This document shows positions 26,659 through 32,748 of a stretch of 32,748 nucleotides of DNA, one piece after another. Under the pieces are notes generated by a model that searched no databases, was not told the DNA's origin, and worked only from the letters and a program-made list of their open reading frames with translations. A program made the position numbers and the translations under genes. Location: the NCBI GenBank assembly GCA_028292285.1, contig JAQGMP010000318.1, forward strand, positions 1 through 32,748, written 5' to 3'. Every line of letters starts with the position of its first letter. Position 1 is the first letter of the stretch. This DNA is from Variovorax sp. Its GTDB lineage: Bacteria; Pseudomonadota; Gammaproteobacteria; Burkholderiales; Burkholderiaceae_C.

Positions 26659-26717
26659 GTCAATTCTCGGCACCCGTCCGTTTGGCGTAAATGACAAAAC
26701 GCGGCTAATATCCGCCA
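26659..26717 (-). promoter_or_regulatory. 59-bp regulon element B, tannase/regulator intergene
   Basis: This is the second copy of the element. On the minus strand TTTACG (26691-26686), 17 bp, GAGAAT (26668-26663) point at the tannase gene. Plus-strand blocks are TGGCGTAAATGACA (26683-26696) and ATATCCGCCA (26708-26717). It ends directly before the ATG of the AraC regulator at 26718, so binding should also repress that gene. By hand count about 43 of 59 bases equal copy A. Confidence 0.75.
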
Positions 26718-27710
26718 ATGTCATCACCTCGAAACGTCGCCATATTGACCTTTGATCGTTGCCAAATCCTGGACGTCACAGGCCCCGCAATGGTGTTCGC
26801 TGCCGGCAACGACGCATTGGGCAAGACCTTCTATAAGGTGCATCTCTTGTCGGCTAGAGGCGGCATCGTTCAGAGCAGCAGCACGGTGTCATTCCTCACG
26901 GCGCCGACCAAAGACCTCCCGTCCGGGACGATCGATACCTTGTTGATTGCGGGCGGTGACGACGCCGGCCTGCGCGAGCTTTCGGCCAATGCGGCAGTCA
27001 AGAAATGGGCTGTGCGTGCCAGTGAGAAGGCGCGTCGGTTCGGATCCATCTGCACAGGATCGTTTGCATTGGCGCAGTTCGGACTTCTTGACGGCAAGCG
27101 TGTCGCAACGCACTGGTCGGCTTGCTCGGCGCTGGCCGAGATTTGCCCCGGGGCCCAAGTCGACGCCAATGCGTTGTTCGTCAATGACGGTCGGCTGTGG
27201 ACGTCGGCGGGGGTCACCACGGGCATCGACATGAGCCTTGCGATGGTGGCCTCGGACCTCGGCGACGCGGTTGCCAACATGATCGCCAAGCGACTTGTCC
27301 TGTACGCGCGACGGCCGGGTTATCAGTCTCAGTTCAGTCCTGTTTTGAGCGCGCAGAGCCATGCGGATGCACCGTTCTCAGAATTGATCGACTGGATTCG
27401 CGAGAACCTTTCGCAGCCGTTGGAAGTTCCAAGACTTGCGTCTCGAGTCTCGATGTCGGAACGCACCTTCCTCCGCAATTTCACCCGTCGCGTCGGTGAG
27501 ACACCGGCGCGTTTTGTCGAGACCTTGAGACTCGACCAAACCCGTGTTTTTCTCGCGGCTGGCATGTCGCTGAAAGAGATCGCCTCGAAGGTCGGTTATC
27601 TCACCGCCGCGCAATTATCGAAGGCATTCGATCGGCGCTTTGGCATGACGCCCTTGTTGTTTCGGGAATTGCACTGCAGTGGCACGCGAGCCGGCGTCGA
27701 CTCCGACTAG
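26718..27710 (+). CDS. GlxA-type AraC regulator (DJ-1 domain plus HTH)
   Basis: This 330-residue regulator joins an N-terminal DJ-1/PfpI-like sensor (about 5-180, with Cys112 in GSICTGSFALAQFG and LLIAGGDD) to a C-terminal AraC/XylS DNA-binding domain with two helix-turn-helices (about 225-325: LEVPRLASRVSMSERTFLRNF, then LKEIASKVGYLTAAQLSKAF). Family members such as ArgR, CdhR, GbdR and SouR activate amino-acid or betaine catabolism. Its start abuts the 59-bp element, and two further copies lie 1.8 and 2.9 kb away, so it is the obvious candidate regulator of all three. It has no ribosome site, and its stop overlaps the convergent NTF2-like gene by 4 bp. Confidence 0.92.
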   Translation: MSSPRNVAILTFDRCQILDVTGPAMVFAAGNDALGKTFYKVHLLSARGGIVQSSSTVSFLTAPTKDLPSGTIDTLLIAGGDDAGLRELSANAAVKKWAVRASEKARRFGSICTGSFALAQFGLLDGKRVATHWSACSALAEICPGAQVDANALFVNDGRLWTSAGVTTGIDMSLAMVASDLGDAVANMIAKRLVLYARRPGYQSQFSPVLSAQSHADAPFSELIDWIRENLSQPLEVPRLASRVSMSERTFLRNFTRRVGETPARFVETLRLDQTRVFLAAGMSLKEIASKVGYLTAAQLSKAFDRRFGMTPLLFRELHCSGTRAGVDSD

Positions 27711-28144
27711 TTCCTCGGCGAACGGTCGCAATAGGTGCCCCCGACGCAAGCCATAGGAACATAGAGTTCACCCTGTATGCGCCATTTGCGATTCGCGCAA
27801 ACCCATTGGGCCGCATAGCGCCCTCGTAGTTCGACGCTTCCGTCGGGTTCCGTCCATCGCCCTGTCCAGTCCCCTTCTTCGAAAGCAACACCCCACGCAG
27901 ACATGACCGAGACCGAGATCGGTGTCCGAACCCACAAGGTGTCGGGCCTTCTCGCAAATTGCGCCATGTAGAAACGGCGGTTGGCCTCGGCACCCAGCAG
28001 CTGAACAGAGGTCGAGCCTAAGACCAGGATGTCATCCATCCACACACTGGCGATGTCCTCGATTTCCTGGCGAACAATCGCCAAGTTCGACGACGCACGC
28101 GCTGCGCGAATCATGTGTTCGTCGGTCGCCCTTTCAGTACTCAC
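27707..28144 (-). CDS. NTF2-like (SnoaL/DUF4440-type) protein
   Basis: This 145-residue protein fits the SnoaL/DUF4440 pattern: an N-terminal helix pair (NLAIVRQEIEDIASVWMDDILVLGS), AEANRRFYMAQFARRP, and alternating strands ending WVCANRKWRIQGELYVPM. Such proteins are small cytoplasmic isomerases, dehydratases or unknown-function partners. Its ATG overlaps the D-aminoacylase stop by 4 bp, so it is translated with that enzyme and probably acts on a related compound. It ends against the convergent AraC regulator with a shared CTAG. It has no obvious catalytic signature. Confidence 0.7.
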   Translation of the reverse strand: MSTERATDEHMIRAARASSNLAIVRQEIEDIASVWMDDILVLGSTSVQLLGAEANRRFYMAQFARRPDTLWVRTPISVSVMSAWGVAFEEGDWTGRWTEPDGSVELRGRYAAQWVCANRKWRIQGELYVPMACVGGTYCDRSPRN

Positions 28145-29604
28145 GCTGCAACCTTGTCCTGTCGCGTGATCACCTGGCCGCTGCGCGCTCCGCTGTGCAT
28201 GCCGTGCTGCCAGGTGACGGTGCCGTTGACGATCACGGTGTCGATGCCTTCCGCTGGCTCCGTAGGCGTCGCGTAGTTGGCCGCGTCACGTATCGTGGCC
28301 GCGTCGAAGATCACGATGTCGGCGTGCTGCCCGACCTGTAACGTGCCGCGGCCGTGCAGGCCGAAGTTTCTCGCAGTGAGACCCGTCATCTTCCAGACCG
28401 CGGTCTCGAGCGGAAACAAGCCGATGTCTCGGCTGTAGTGGCCGAGCACCCGCGGAAACGTGCCCCATAGCCGCGGGTGCGGCTTGTCGCCGAGCGGGAT
28501 GCCGTCGGAACCGATCATCGTTTCGTCAAACGCCAGCACCCGCTGCACGTCGTCTTCGTCCATCATGAAATAGATGGCGGTGCCGGGCTGCAGTGTGAGG
28601 GCCGCCTCCTCTTTCGACACGCTCCATTCCTTCGCGATCTCGGCCAGATCGCGGCCGGCGCATTCGGGATGCGGTTCGCTGCTGGCGATGAGCACGCGTC
28701 CGCCAAGCATGCCGCCGTCGGCGCGGATCATGGTGGAGCCGGCCGTGTAGGGGTAGCAGTCGAGCGACACACATTGGTGCTTCATCGTTTTCTCGATGAG
28801 GGGCAACGTGATCTTGGTTTGACCAAAATTGGGAGCATGCATCGCCTTGTGATGCGACAGGACCACCGGTACCTCCAACGCGCGACCAATGGCGAAGGAC
28901 TCTTCCATCGCTTCCAAGATCTTGTCGGCCTCGTCGCGCATATGCGTCACGTAGAGGGCGCCCCGCGCTGTCAAGGGGCGGCCGACCTCGATGATCTCGT
29001 CGGTCGTCGCCTCTGCTGCCGCCGCATAGAAAGTGCCAGTGGACATGCCGATGGCGCCGGCTGCCATCGCCTCTTCGACGTGCATACGCATGGCTGCAAT
29101 CTCCGTCGGGTTGGCTGGCCTGTCCAGCTCGCTCATGATGAGTCCGCGAAGCGTCGAATGGCCGACCATGGCTGCCACGTTCACCGAAGAGGGCGTTGCA
29201 CGCAGCGCATCGAGGTAGGCGGCAAACGTGGTGAAGCGCCCTTCCGCGGGTGCGTCGATCAGATTCAGCGGCATTGGCAGATCCATGTCGGCGCGCAGCG
29301 GTGCGGCACTCACGCCGCAGTTGCCTGTCACCACCGTGGTCACGCCCTGCGATATCTTGAAAGGCATCGCCGCCTGTGACAGCACGGCCTGGTCGTCGTG
29401 GGTGTGCGAGTCGATGAATCCGGGTGCCACCATGCGGTCGGTAGCATCGAGCGTTTGGTCGGCGGTCGCGAACGACAGGTCACCGACCGCGGCGATGAAT
29501 CCATCGACGATACCGACATCTGCGTTGAATCGGGGGGCCTTGGTGCCGTCGATGACGGTGCCACCACGTATCAGCAGATGGTAGTGATCGTGCAGATTGC
29601 TCAT
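28141..29604 (-). CDS. N-acyl-D-amino-acid deacylase (D-aminoacylase)
   Basis: This 487-residue amidohydrolase should remove the acyl group of an N-acyl-D-amino acid or a similar N-substituted amide, using zinc. It starts YHLLIRGGTVIDGT and has PGFIDSHTHDD with His67 and His69, Cys96 in VTGNCGVS, His221 (VTHMRDE), His251 (LSHHKAMH) and Asp367 (GSDGIP). These agree, within one residue, with the metal and catalytic residues I recall for the Alcaligenes D-aminoacylase. ATG 29604 is chosen; the frame extends to a GTG at 29637 that would lie in the promoter. It starts about 32 bp after the predicted start site of the third 59-bp element. Confidence 0.88.
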   Translation of the reverse strand: MSNLHDHYHLLIRGGTVIDGTKAPRFNADVGIVDGFIAAVGDLSFATADQTLDATDRMVAPGFIDSHTHDDQAVLSQAAMPFKISQGVTTVVTGNCGVSAAPLRADMDLPMPLNLIDAPAEGRFTTFAAYLDALRATPSSVNVAAMVGHSTLRGLIMSELDRPANPTEIAAMRMHVEEAMAAGAIGMSTGTFYAAAAEATTDEIIEVGRPLTARGALYVTHMRDEADKILEAMEESFAIGRALEVPVVLSHHKAMHAPNFGQTKITLPLIEKTMKHQCVSLDCYPYTAGSTMIRADGGMLGGRVLIASSEPHPECAGRDLAEIAKEWSVSKEEAALTLQPGTAIYFMMDEDDVQRVLAFDETMIGSDGIPLGDKPHPRLWGTFPRVLGHYSRDIGLFPLETAVWKMTGLTARNFGLHGRGTLQVGQHADIVIFDAATIRDAANYATPTEPAEGIDTVIVNGTVTWQHGMHSGARSGQVITRQDKVAA

Positions 29605-29638
29605 TTGCTTTTCAGTTTCCCGGCAAGGTTGCCGCACC

Positions 29639-29697
29639 GTCGATTTTGGACAACCAGACGGTCTGGGTAAACGACAAAAGCCCGCCTGTATCCGCCA
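29639..29697 (-). promoter_or_regulatory. 59-bp regulon element C, D-aminoacylase promoter
   Basis: This is the third copy of the element. On the minus strand TTTACC (29671-29666), 17 bp, CAAAAT (29648-29643) point at the D-aminoacylase gene. Conserved plus-strand blocks are CTGGGTAAACGACA (29663-29676) and GTATCCGCCA (29688-29697). It is the most divergent copy in the first half-site but keeps every spacing. Predicted start of transcription is near 29636. Confidence 0.68.
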
Positions 29698-30612
29698 GCT
29701 TGCTAGCGAATGAGCGAATGGACTGTACGTCCAGAGCGAAAAATGGCGCTCCAGGTATTGAAGTCACATAGCTCGGGTAGCGACGTCAGCAAACCTCGCG
29801 AACTGCCCAACGAACCACGCTAGGGCGGCTGCGATTGCTGCCCTAACGCAACTGGCGTTCGTTCCGGCTCACCAGCTGCAACAGCTTGCGTGAGGTTCCT
29901 GCACGCAAGCAACCGGCTGCTCGCCTGTGTCGCGAACCCTCCGCCTTGGATTGGGCAGCCGGACAGTTTTGAGTCCAACCAATCCCACCGCCCGATTGGC
30001 ACGGTGACATCCGACGGGTTCAGAAACATGCACCGAGCGCGTTAGCAGAAGTAGGTTCTCTTGATTTTTGAGATTCGGCACGTGTATTTCCGCGCTCCGC
30101 CCTCGGTTGTTGCGCGTAATTGCGTCAAGCACGTCAACCGACTGACAGCCAGCGGTTGGCAGGATAGCAGCCGCATCTGGGTCGGCTGACTGACGGTGCA
30201 GGAAAACGCGTCACTCGCATTCGAGCGGCACCGGCCGACGGCGGATGGCCCTGCCATCGTCGCGGCACGCTGCTCGCCAAATGTTCAACTGCAGGATCTC
30301 GCGCAGAGCTTTACGGAGTTTTTCGGCGCCCATGCGTCCGGCTCCGACAGACCGATCGCGCGTTGCATCAGTGCGTGTTTGGAGCGCGGCATGCGCTGCG
30401 TGGCTTGCGAAGTAGTCCATCGTGGCCTTCACCCCACTTCCGGCAAGCTGCATGCCCGTGAGCTTCAGGCCCATCTCGACGCCCGCCGCGGTTGCAAATG
30501 TTCCGGCGCATCGGACAGACAGTGTCGCCAATTAAGTTGCTGATAGATGGCGTCGCGACGTGGTCAGGGTTTGCAACTTGCGTTAGGGCGCTTTTGAACG
30601 GGGATGCTCGCC
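29698..30612. other. Gene-poor stretch
   Basis: This stretch lies beyond the D-aminoacylase promoter. Short open frames occur on both strands, the longest about 115 codons at 30196-30543 (+) and 106 at 30211-30531 (-), which overlap. Neither translation resembles a family I know, and neither has a clear ribosome site. It may be the decayed remains of a former gene or insertion, like the transposase scrap to its right. I make no gene call. Confidence 0.4.
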
Positions 30613-30710
30613 GGGCGTCGTTGCCCCGCATGTCGATACGACAGATCCTCGTCTCTGATGCGCTGCAAGACCGCCGTCTTGAATCTTACGTCGTACACCT
30701 CCTCATGCTT
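30613..30710 (-). pseudogene. IS3-type OrfA transposase fragment
   Basis: On the minus strand one frame reads KHEEVYDVRFKTAVLQRIRD then EDLSYRHAGQRR. This looks like the N-terminal helix-turn-helix of IS3-family OrfA proteins, where a Y..EFK...V....... segment is followed by LSYRQAA. Only about 30 residues are present, with no start or remainder of OrfA and no OrfB. It is a small relic. The match is by pattern only. Confidence 0.5.
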
Positions 30711-30890
30711 GTGTCGGAGCCGGCGAGTCCGTTCGCCTCATATGCGGCAGCCCAATTGCGCAGCGATGAAAACTCCCATGTCATGATGCTGCGCGGTAGC
30801 TCGCAGCCCCAGCCGAACAGAACAGTAGTAGGTCTCGACCGCTTCCGCTTTATCTATCTGAATATTCTTCCAAGTTCGACCCCCTAGATA

Positions 30891-30915
30891 TGTCCAACTT
30901 TCCGGGGTCAGTTCA
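30891..30915 (-). repeat. Possible IS3-type end
   Basis: On the minus strand the sequence begins TGAACTGACCCCGGAAAGTT and goes on GGAC, resembling the terminal inverted repeats of IS3-family elements (TGA-CTG-CCCC-AAGTTGGAC). It lies about 180 bp upstream of the OrfA scrap and points into it, as expected for a left end. No partner repeat was found by eye. Confidence 0.4.
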
Positions 30916-31154
30916 TACGTTACGTGCACACATAGACGAGCGAGTCACATCGGGCGAGGACACAGCCGGCGTTGTCAAGGCGTGCCTCCATTTGTTGGTT
31001 GCTTCCGTGCCCGGTACGAGCGGCCCACAGCATTCGCTGGAGCGGGTCGTGAGGCGCGGATGCCGTGCCGATCGACGTCACTCGTTGAGCGACGCCGCCC
31101 TGCAACCGCTTTTCATGCGGCGCCGTTCCATGAGCGTCATTGGTTGGATGCGAT

Positions 31155-31502
31155 TCAGAGCCGCTTGCGCCAGGTGATCCAGCCGACAAAAATTGACAGT
31201 GCCGCCACCACAAGCGGAGGCGCAGCGTGCCCATATTCGCTGTGGATCGTGACGGTTCCGAGTGCCGCCAACATGACGGCGCAGCCGAGCGCGGAGCCCA
31301 TAAGGCGGCTCGGCGCCCGAGCAAGCAGAATCGCTGCGGTGAGTTCCAACGACCCGGTGACAAAATGGAACCAGTGCGGATACCCCCATCTCAGGTACTC
31401 CTCGTAGATAGATCGCGGGGCAAAGAGATTGCTGAGTGACCCCACGACGAAAAATGCGGCAAGGGCCAAGGGCAAGACCTGGCGCCAAGTAGTTTTGATC
31501 AT
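31155..31502 (-). CDS. DoxX-like small membrane protein
   Basis: This 115-residue protein is mainly four hydrophobic spans: about 8-27 (LPLALAAFFVVGSLSNLF), 43-62 (FVTGSLELTAAILLA), 66-82 (LMGSALGCAVMLAALG) and 90-108. The size, the first-helix pattern and the GSLELTAAILL loop fit the DoxX-like family of small inner-membrane proteins with roles in redox or unknown function. GAGGGA lies about 7 bp before the ATG, which fixes the start against a longer frame that overlaps the reductase. It follows the NmrA-like gene by 17 bp in one transcription unit. Confidence 0.75.
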   Translation of the reverse strand: MIKTTWRQVLPLALAAFFVVGSLSNLFAPRSIYEEYLRWGYPHWFHFVTGSLELTAAILLARAPSRLMGSALGCAVMLAALGTVTIHSEYGHAAPPLVVAALSIFVGWITWRKRL

Positions 31503-31519
31503 TGGTCGGTCCCTCGCAG

Positions 31520-32392
31520 CTACTTCGTGGTGGCGTTTTTTGCAGCCGCGAACACTTGGCCGGGTGCCGTCGTGCCCGCGACGTGCTCCGTACCTTCGAC
31601 GCCAACGTCCATCCAGCCCAGGTTGATCGCCTCGTACATGGCTTCGGCCTGTCCCGTCTGTCCCCTGGGGAGGCCAAACTGCTCGAACGCTGCGGACCAC
31701 CCTGCCCGCGGAACGGCAAAGGCTTTGACGTCGCGCTGAAGGACCTCCCCCAATTGGGTGGCGACTTCATCGGCGCTGACCATCGAACCGAGCTCGATGG
31801 CCCGCTGCCCCGACCACGCCGGCCCGGTCAGGAGCGCAGCCACCTCGGCGCCGATGTCGTTGGTCGCGACCATGGTTGATTTCCGGCTGGTCGGGTCGTA
31901 GAAGACAGGGAGGGTGCCGCCCTGGGCGACATGCAGTCCGAAGAGAAAGTTTTCGAAGAAGCCGCCGGCGCGCACGAAGGCGATCGGCAATGGCAGATTG
32001 CGCAAGCCCTGCTCCAGCAACGACAGCGCCGTGATCATCCCCAGCCCCTGGGATCTGTGCGCTCCCATCGACGAAAGCGCGACGATGCGCGGCGGCTTGA
32101 CCTGGGTCAGGGCCTTAACATAATTGGCAATGATGCCCTTGGCTTCTTTGAAGTCCGGCGAAGGTGTCCAGACAGCCGGCAACATCACAAACGCGCCGTC
32201 GACGCCGTCGAGCGCCCGCGCGATGGCGTCTGTGTCGCTCCAATCGCCGTCAACCAGTTCGACGCCTTGGGCCGCCCAGCTGGCCGCCTTCGCCCGGTCA
32301 CGAACCAGCGCGCGCACTTTCTTGCCTTGCGCCAGCAGATGCCTTGCCGTTGCGCCACCGACTTGTCCCGTAGTTCCCATGACTAAAAACAT
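31520..32392 (-). CDS. NmrA-like NAD(P)-binding oxidoreductase
   Basis: This 290-residue protein is an atypical short-chain dehydrogenase of the NmrA/quinone-oxidoreductase-2 type. The dinucleotide motif is VMGTTGQVGGATARHLL (about 4-20), then VRALVRDRAKAA, and IVALSSMGAHRS in place of the usual active site. FVRAGGFFENFLFG is a family hallmark. Members act as NAD(P)H quinone or azo reductases or as redox sensors. It is divergent from an HxlR regulator, an arrangement common for electrophile- or quinone-responsive reductases, and is followed by a DoxX-like gene. Confidence 0.88.
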   Translation of the reverse strand: MFLVMGTTGQVGGATARHLLAQGKKVRALVRDRAKAASWAAQGVELVDGDWSDTDAIARALDGVDGAFVMLPAVWTPSPDFKEAKGIIANYVKALTQVKPPRIVALSSMGAHRSQGLGMITALSLLEQGLRNLPLPIAFVRAGGFFENFLFGLHVAQGGTLPVFYDPTSRKSTMVATNDIGAEVAALLTGPAWSGQRAIELGSMVSADEVATQLGEVLQRDVKAFAVPRAGWSAAFEQFGLPRGQTGQAEAMYEAINLGWMDVGVEGTEHVAGTTAPGQVFAAAKNATTK

Positions 32393-32414
32393 TGAATGAT
32401 CTCCTGCCCCGTGG

Positions 32415-32449
32415 GGTCTACAATTGAGGGAAGGTCTACTTTAGAGACC
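32415..32449. promoter_or_regulatory. GGTCTAC repeats, likely HxlR operator
   Basis: In the gap between the divergent reductase and HxlR genes, GGTCTAC occurs twice (32415-32421 and 32433-32439). The second copy also forms an inverted repeat with AGACC (GGTCT, 7 bp, AGACC at 32433-32449). A -10-like TACAAT overlaps the first copy. Repeats of this kind in such a gap suggest a regulator site serving both genes. Confidence 0.5.
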
Positions 32450-32510
32450 CTGTCACTGCTCCACAAGGAGGCAGTTTTAAGTAACCTAGGACGGGCAAGG
32501 GGAACCCTGC

Positions 32511-32748
32511 ATGAGCACCGCGTCGGGCGCGATCGAGAGATTCAGCCGTTTTCAAACAGACGACGCCCAGTCAGCTGACGGGGTGCACTGCCCCGTGCGG
32601 GACGTACTCGACCGCATCGGTGACAAATGGAGCATCCTGATGATCATGACCCTCGCGACGCGGTCGCAGCGCTTCAGCGAGCTTCACCGCGCCGTACGCG
32701 ACATCTCCAAGCGCATGCTCACCCAGACCCTGCGCGATCTGGAACGCG
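32511..32748 (+). CDS. HxlR-family transcriptional regulator (partial)
   Basis: The first 79 residues of an HxlR-type regulator are visible before the window ends. The winged-helix core is clear: [20 protein letters not shown] with the family cysteine near residue 27, then [20 protein letters not shown] and LRDLER. The cysteine in this place is the redox or electrophile sensor in HxlR proteins such as HypR and YodB/QorR. AAGGGG lies 7-9 bp before the ATG at 32511. It is divergent from the NmrA-like reductase and probably represses it. Confidence 0.88.
   Translation, partial: MSTASGAIERFSRFQTDDAQSADGVHCPVRDVLDRIGDKWSILMIMTLATRSQRFSELHRAVRDISKRMLTQTLRDLER

Noticed and set aside
30211-30531. 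Minus-strand frame of 106 codons in the gene-poor stretch
   Set aside because: The translation has a somewhat protein-like middle, but an overlapping plus-strand frame is equally long, no ribosome site is seen, and I recognise no family.
1-32748. CRISPR array, tRNA, rRNA, phage genes or intact insertion sequence
   Set aside because: I looked for regular spaced repeats, cloverleaf-like sequence, and complete transposase or phage genes and saw none; only the IS3 scrap at 30.6 kb was found.

Overview
The window looks like chromosomal DNA of a Burkholderiales betaproteobacterium (Variovorax, Bordetella or Achromobacter-like). This is inferred from high-GC coding sequence, two Bug/TTT-type periplasmic binding proteins, and many IclR/LysR/GntR-controlled catabolic cassettes. 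No rRNA, tRNA, CRISPR, phage or intact mobile element was seen. It reads as an accessory catabolic region made of several independent cassettes separated by decayed gene remnants.

Layout. (1) 386-6941, + strand: a hexuronate/aldonate operon with a FadR/UxuR-like GntR regulator behind three tandem TGGTNNACCA operators, a polar-amino-acid-type ABC importer (SBP, two permeases, ATPase), D-mannonate dehydratase and a fructuronate reductase-like dehydrogenase. (2) 7191-7715: a lone ankyrin protein, then a decayed asparaginase fragment. (3) 12722-8230, - strand: LysR regulator, fused aconitase-superfamily dehydratase with its swivel domain first, Bug binding protein and RraA/HMG-aldolase-like protein, probably a tricarboxylate-type acid pathway. 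(4) A frameshifted GlcG-like remnant. (5) 13664-16936: IclR regulator divergent from an NTF2-like protein, an FAH-family hydrolase and a second Bug protein. (6) A gamma-glutamyltransferase remnant. (7) 24805-17586, - strand: a seven-gene operon with an isonitrile-hydratase-like protein, LivK, LivG, LivF, a fused LivH-LivM permease, an FAD amino-acid oxidase-like enzyme and a second isonitrile-hydratase-like protein. (8) 26585-24933: a tannase-family lipoprotein, divergent from a GlxA-type AraC regulator (26718-27710). (9) 29604-27707: an N-acyl-D-amino-acid deacylase overlapping an NTF2-like gene. (10) 29.7-31.15 kb: gene-poor DNA with an IS3-type transposase scrap. (11) 32392-31155: an NmrA-like reductase and a DoxX-like membrane protein, divergent from an HxlR regulator cut by the window edge.

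The strongest unlisted signal is a 59-bp element found three times without gaps: upstream of the isonitrile-hydratase/Liv operon, between tannase and the AraC regulator, and upstream of the D-aminoacylase. Each copy carries a -35-like TTTAC(G/C), exactly 17 bp, then a -10-like hexamer, all pointing at the catabolic gene, and conserved half-sites further upstream. I infer one regulon of eleven or so genes controlled by the GlxA-type regulator. It would import an amino-acid-like compound, deacylate an N-acyl (or N-formyl) group and oxidise the freed amine. The substrate is unknown.
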